A DNA stretch of 64,000 nt from Morchella semilibera (lineage: Eukaryota; Ascomycota; Pezizomycetes; Pezizales; Morchellaceae): the NCBI GenBank assembly GCA_009192285.1, contig WBVU01000015.1, positions 868,001 through 932,000 of the forward strand, read 5' to 3'. Both the position numbers and the translations under genes were made by a program. Of the stretch, positions 59,026-64,000 are shown in pieces. A model generated the notes under the pieces. That model saw nothing but the letters and a program-made list of their open reading frames with translations, ran no database searches and had not been told where the DNA came from. Numbering within the stretch: position 1 is the stretch's first letter; the number at the start of each line of letters is the position of its first letter.

Positions 59026-61307
59026 ATGCTGATGGACCACCCCTCATCTGCACAAATACAGCAGCGCGATAGATCTCGCTCTCCGCGTCGTCGTTCGCCA
59101 GACCATCGTGATCGTGCAAGGTCACCTCGCAGTCCTCGCCAACGTCGTAGATCGTACTCACCTCGAAGCAGATCTCGAAGCCGGGACGATTATAGAAGGC
59201 GGCCTTCTCGTTCGCCTATGAGTGGCAGTGGTCATCCAGGCGGATACACTGGTTCAGGATACGCAGGTAGTGGAGGAGTCGGTGGGCCTCGTCGAAGCTA
59301 CGAAGAACGCGCCGCTGCGAAAGACGCCATGATGCAAAGTCTCCGTGACAGCTCTCAACAGGACCGCCGCGTCTACGTCGGCAACCTTTCATACGATGTT
59401 AAATGGCATCATCTCAAAGACTTTATGCGACAAGGTGAGTCCAGTGTTTGGGTATCATGAACTTCAGCCCTCCTTTACCGCTATTTTAAGCAACATTGCC
59501 ACATTTATCAACAATCATGGGGATCCACTACCGGGGATTTAGTGATTTCACGATCAAAGATCTATCACTGTCATTGGATCTTACTTGTGCCAGGTTTTTG
59601 GGTAGTTGTTATAATGCTGACCCGTGTTTTTAATACCCTTAGCTGGAGAAGTACTCTTCGCAGATGTCTTGTTACTCCCGAATGGAATGTCAAAGGTGGG
59701 AACTACTGTGAACGATAGTGGATGATTTGGTTTATTTCCTTTTGTGGGCTTCTTGACGGATGTGGATTGACGGGGAAGGACACGGTCGTCCGCGGGTTAT
59801 TGTAGGGATGCGGGTATGTTTTTTTCTTCCTACTTGCTAAATTTCACATTTAAGGGCTCCCGCTAATGGTATATATTAGGATTGTGGAATATGCCACAAG
59901 GGATCAAGCGCAAACTGCTGTTAACACCCTCAGCAATCAAAACTTAATGGGAAGATTAGTCTACGTTCGCGAGGTAAATAAATCCAGGTAAATTTCTGTT
60001 TATGGGGAGAAATGCTTATAGTGGGAACTGCTCGGTGTAGGATCGTGAGGCCGAGCCTCGCTTTACCGGGCAACAAAGTGTCCGCCCGACTTATGGCGGC
60101 GGACCTGGCGGACCTGGCGGACCCGGCGGACCTGGCGGTTACCCCGGTGGCGGATACAACGGTCCCCCCGGTGGCGGCGCCCCTCCGGGCGGTATTCCTG
60201 GGGCTAGCGGTCGCCAAATTTACGTGTCCAATGTGAGTAACGATAGATAAATGTAATCACTGGCCCCCAAGTTCGAAACTAATAAAAATAATAAGCTTCC
60301 GTATACAGTCGGCTGGCAGGACTTGAAAGACTTGTTCCGTCAATCGGGTCAGTATTCCCCCTTTAAACACTAATTTTACATTGAATTCCTCTTGCAATAA
60401 TTGGGCCCCCTTGGTCACACGCTGATCCAGCTTCCATAGGCTCCGTTGTTCGTGCTGATGTTCATATTGGCCCTGATGGACGCCCTAAGGGCAGTGGGGT
60501 CGTAGCTTTCGAGTCACCAGAAGATGCGCGCCAAGCCATTCAACAATTCAACGCCTATGAATGGCAGGGACGTCAATTGGAGGTCAGAGAGGATCGTTTT
60601 GCCGGCTCGTCCGGTGGGTTTGTCGGGGGCCGTGGCGGCTTCCCTGGAGCTCGTGGCGGCTTTGGTGGCGGCTTTGGCCGTGGAGGCTTTGGAAGCCGTG
60701 GAGGATTCGCAGGTGGCTACGGCGGAGGCCGCGGAGGCTTTGGTGGCGGTGCTGGAGGTGGTTACAGTGGAGCACCTAACTCAGGAGTGGGCGACAATAG
60801 CTATGCCTCAGTACCTCCCAATGACTTCACGGACCACGCTACAAGCGGAGGAGAGCGCAGCTCAACTATTTACGTCCGCAATGTGAGATCACCTATTGCA
60901 CCCCCCACCCCCCCCCCCCGGGTCTTTACATGCACTCATCATTTTATAGCTTCCATGGTCAACTAGCAACGACGACCTAGTCGAGTTGTTCAATACAATC
61001 GGCAAAGTTGAACGCGCTGAGATCCAATACGAGCCGAATGGCCGTTCCAGAGGAACTGGTGTTGTTCAGTTCGATAATGCCGATAACGCGGAGACAGCAA
61101 TCAGTATGACCCCCCCGTCTAAGATACCGGTCCTACTCCAAAACAATCTTGCTAACAGATTCTACAGCCAAGTTCTCAGGCTACCTGTATGGCGGTCGTC
61201 CGTTAGGGCTGACCTTTGTTAAATATACCACTAACACTTTTAACAACGGCGGTGGCGATGCCATGGAGGTAGCTGAACCAACTTTGACTCAAGATCAAAT
61301 CATGTAA
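59026..61307 (+). CDS. Three-RRM SR-like mRNA-binding protein (Gbp2/Hrb1 type)
   Basis: Nuclear RNA-binding protein; yeast Gbp2 and Hrb1 load on mRNA with THO/TREX for export and quality control. Nine exons: 59026-59434, 59643-59695, 59806-59813, 59880-59973, 60041-60232, 60296-60347, 60440-60882, 60950-61103, 61168-61307, giving 514 residues. An Arg/Ser-rich N-terminus ([20 protein letters not shown]) precedes RRM1 ([15 protein letters not shown]1 KGCGIVEY). A Gly/Pro linker leads to RRM2 ([28 protein letters not shown]), a long Gly/Arg-rich (RGG) stretch and RRM3 ([27 protein letters not shown]). It ends LTQDQIM. Exon 3 is only 8 nt but restores RNP1 of RRM1. The start ATG is chosen just after a likely acceptor; the frame is open further upstream but in a leader-like C-rich region. 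Confidence 0.92.
59806..59813 (+). other. 8-nt microexon of the Gbp2-like gene
   Basis: GGATGCGG lies between an acceptor (TTGTAG) and a donor (GTATGT). Without it, exon 2 (ending TCAAAG) and exon 4 (GATTGTGGAATATG) join out of frame; with it they encode KGCGIVEY, a canonical RNP1. Confidence 0.85.
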
Positions 61308-61876
61308 GTGGGCACTTAGGTGGAGCTTGATTTTAACTTTCAAGGCTTTTATCATTATTGTTTGTTCAGTGGTTGTTGTCCTGGCTTGTTTTAGTTTGCC
61401 AAATGGGAAAATCATGTGTCAGGGTTTCCAGGCCGGCGCTGCCTTGTCTTTTTGTATTTCAATTCTCAGTCTTGTGTTTCTAGCTTTTTACTTGCGTCAG
61501 AGAAAAAAAAATTGGGGAAGGAGAAAATGGGGGGTAAGGACGAAAGTATCCGGATATTACGGAGGCGGTCGTTTGTTCTTTGAAGTAGCATATCTCTAAT
61601 CGCGAATCATCATACTCGCGGTAATTACTGGGCAAGGAGACCCGATTGCTATTCACTTGTAACCATAATTACCATAGGACAAAGAAATAAACGCTATGGT
61701 GTTCCTTGTCCAGCTCCCTTATCAATCGTGTGACGGTAACCCGAATAGTGTAAAGTGTAGTTTCTGTGTGGGCAAAGCACGGGGCCCCTCCCCTGAGGCT
61801 CTCACGTCGCGCGCCCTGCCTTTCTGGCGCGTTTCGTTAACGCGTTATACTTAAGTCTGTGTTTGCGCATCAATCG
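61308..61876. other. Intergenic region Gbp2-like / DNA methyltransferase
   Basis: 570 bp between two same-strand genes, covering the 3' region of the first and the promoter of the second. T-rich and G-rich near 61.33-61.55 kb; a GC-rich patch (CACGTCGCGCGCC) lies at about 61803. Confidence 0.55.
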
Positions 61877-64000
61877 ATGCGACTTGGCCCAGATTTGATT
61901 CGGAACATCAAAATGCCACCCCAGATACAAGACACAGCGCAAAATTCTTTTAGTTTCGAGCCTCTTGTAACAGAAACGTCACCACCTGTCGATAGTGGTG
62001 TCGGGTCTAGCCTGCAATCGAAGCAGAGCTCTAGGACACTCGACTCCAGCGACACTGATGTGCAGCGGGATGCTGCTGTTGTGAAAAGGAGCAGGAAGAG
62101 AAACTTCAGCGAGACTAAATCGGCATATTTTGAGGATGATGAAATCGAGCCAAACCTTAACCTCGATGCCGTTGCGGAAGTTGGAGATGGGCTAGGAGCA
62201 GCAGCAGAAGTTTCCACTTGCGAGAGCAAAAGGGTTTGCGTGGGTATCCAGGTACCATACTTGGTATATCCAAGATCTCAGTTCGAGGGATATGAGCCCG
62301 AGTTACCTAGAGAGAGGGAGAGGATTGTTATTCAGGACTTCCAGGTATGATTATGAGGGAACTTAATGTCAGTCATTCTGCTAACATACGCTGCAGAAGA
62401 ACGAGCAAAGGAGTGATGGGGAAGACTCTGACGATCCGGACTTTTTTCATCACTACCTCCTGGAAGATTTTTCTATTTATCATCCACTCAATGACAAGCG
62501 TCTGAGCGGGGAACACACCTGCCTTTCCAACATATGCACCCGAGGAGGGTTTGATCTTCTCTTTGATGGAATCCTATCCGACGGGCAGCGGCGGCGCTAC
62601 GTGGAAAAGATTCCCTTCAAAGTTTTATCCGTAGGAAATTATACCGACTTGACAAAGCACGATGTATCATCGAGTTTATGGATACAGTCTGCGTACAACT
62701 CCAATAGCAACATTTGGTATGAGCTGGGTACTCCATCAAAAGCTTACGAAAAGTATTGGACACCCTTCGTGTGGCTAGCCAATTTCGGCAAACACTTTGT
62801 GTACGTCATCCCCCCTTGCTTTCGTCTGAAGTCTATCTTACTGACGGGGACCGTGCACGTATCAGAGACTACCTTAACGAGCACGAGTTTGTAGTGCTCC
62901 TGGATTTCAGGATCAAGTTCTCTAAGTGGATAAAAACACTTCATGCAGGGAACGAAAGCTTCGATCGCTGGTACAATGAATATGGAAAAGATGATTTCCG
63001 GCAGGCTGTAGCAGTCCACCGGGACTGGCTGTGGAATCAAACATGCTGCTACTCACAAGATCTTTCCGGTAGACACGTCTGGAATGAGGTACTTCATCTT
63101 ACGTCCGTCAAGCAGGCGCCAGGGACCTGGATAGAAAAAACTGTTGTTACGCCTTATGTGCATCAATGTTTCGAACATATGTTTGGCGACAAGATGATGA
63201 TCGTTAAATCTCCAGAGAAGAGGGATACACCTGCGAAGTTTGTGGGCGTTCAAATCCCAAGCCCCAAGAGAGCAAGGCGTGATCACGATGGGAACCTTGT
63301 CAAGGAGGACTCCGTACAAATCAGTGTTGGAGATGTCGTTGCTATTCAGAAAGACGAAGGGACAGAATGGCAGAGCACAAGCAATACCTGGTATGCCTAC
63401 GTCCAATCCATTCAGTACCACAAAAAAGACCCCACAAAGCCCCATGCGTTGGATGTTATCTGGCTATATGCCCCTTCTGATACAACCCTTGCAAAAGAAA
63501 GGTACCCTTATAAAAACGAGGTGAGAGAAACCCCCCTCCAAGATCCGCGCACAGGTGGTGTTCTATTGGCTAATTGATACAGCTCTTCTTCTCAGACCAC
63601 TGCAACTGTAGTGAAGACAAGCTGTTCGCCAGTGATGTCCTCACTACGCTCGCGGTAAGGTTCTTCGAAGGACCCAATGATGGGGAAGAGTTCTTCATCC
63701 GTCAGAAATATCGTAGCGGTGACCCTGCATTCTTGACATTAACCAAAGATGACCTCGATGGGTGCAGGCACAAGAAGATACTGAAATCCCCATATCAGAC
63801 CATTGTCTCGCAGTACCAATTAGGGGATACCGTTCTCGTTGGAGCAGTCCTTGATGGGAAGGACATCCTAGAACCAGTTGAAATCTGCTATTTTGACGAT
63901 GCCGAAAGCGAAGTTCATGTCAGGGTCCTGGGACGTCGTAGTACGCTTGAAGATGCGAGTAAGGCTCGGTCAAATGAGCTCCTGTACACCGATAAAACGG
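61877..64000 (+). CDS. DNMT1/DIM-2-like DNA (cytosine-5) methyltransferase, N-terminal part
   Basis: Predicted nuclear maintenance-type DNA methyltransferase; only the regulatory half is in the window. Exons: 61877-62344, 62397-62800, 62866-63520, 63583-64000 (open at the end). A disordered Ser/acidic N-terminus with a basic KRSRKRN cluster precedes a replication-foci-type domain (PLNDKRLSGEHTCL, FDLLFDGILSDGQRRRYVE, WTPFVWLANFGKHFVDYLNE, VVLLDFRIKFSKWI). A BAH domain follows (ISVGDVVAIQKDEG, WYAYVQSIQYHKKD, DVIWLYAPSDTT, LFFSDHCNC, FFIRQKY), and what may be a second BAH starts near YQLGDTVLVGAV. The SDHCNC and IWLYAPSDT pattern fits fungal DIM-2. The 62801-62865 intron has a perfect TACTGAC branch point and rebuilds KHFVDYL. 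The catalytic domain is beyond the window, so activity cannot be judged. Confidence 0.88.

Overview
This is a stretch of nuclear chromosome from a filamentous ascomycete fungus. Every recognisable gene is a fungal-type protein gene split by short introns (mostly 45-85 nt, GT...AG, with CTAAC/CTGAC-like branch points). The gene set (DIM-2-like DNA methyltransferase, Atg9, Pom152, FAS1 GPI protein) and the loose gene spacing (18 genes in 64 kb) fit Pezizomycotina. An early-diverging class such as Pezizomycetes is my guess, not proven. TTAGGG-type telomere-like repeats and several families of TA-flanked foldback elements (MITE-like) sit in the intergenic DNA.

Layout. 1-5.3 kb: condensin subunit CND1 (+, start off the window). 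6.5-8.0 kb: secreted GPI-anchored fasciclin protein (-). 8-10.3 kb: gene-free, one foldback element. 10.3-12.5 kb: unrecognised large membrane protein (+). 12.5-16.1 kb: gene-free, a 266-bp inverted-repeat element and telomere-like repeats. 16.1-22.4 kb: three minus-strand genes, a Sas2-like MYST acetyltransferase, GPI-transamidase subunit GAA1 and a UCH37-type deubiquitinase. 23.2-27.3 kb: nucleoporin POM152 (+). 28.6-29.5 kb: E2 enzyme UBC4 (-). 29.9-31.0 kb: a cluster of foldback elements. 31.35-35.8 kb: glutaryl-CoA dehydrogenase and COG6 (-). 36.3-39.5 kb: ATG9 (+). 41.5-43.4 kb: DHH1 helicase (+). 43.4-47.0 kb: gene-free. 47.0-49.9 kb: proteasome beta5 PRE2 (-) and mitochondrial citrate carrier CTP1 (+), divergent. 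50.7-51.0 kb: HSP12-like small protein (-). 51-55.4 kb: gene-free with foldback elements, one nested in another. 55.4-56.3 kb: COQ9 (-). 59.0-61.3 kb: three-RRM SR-like protein of the Gbp2/Hrb1 type (+). 61.9-64.0 kb: start of a DNMT1/DIM-2-like DNA methyltransferase (+, runs off the end).

The genes are mostly single-copy housekeeping genes with no operon or biosynthetic-cluster logic. Shared themes are ubiquitin/proteasome (UBC4, UCH37, PRE2), endomembrane and GPI biology (GAA1, COG6, ATG9, the FAS1 protein), mitochondrial metabolism (GCDH, CTP1, COQ9), chromatin (CND1, Sas2-like, DIM-2-like) and RNA handling (DHH1, Gbp2-like, POM152 at the nuclear pore). I rebuilt exon structures by hand from splice sites, reading frame and family conservation; each model keeps an open frame with total exon length divisible by three.

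The least described content is non-coding: at least five different small foldback families, most flanked by TA. They include an 86-bp element inserted at a TA inside another element whose uninterrupted copies are also in the window.
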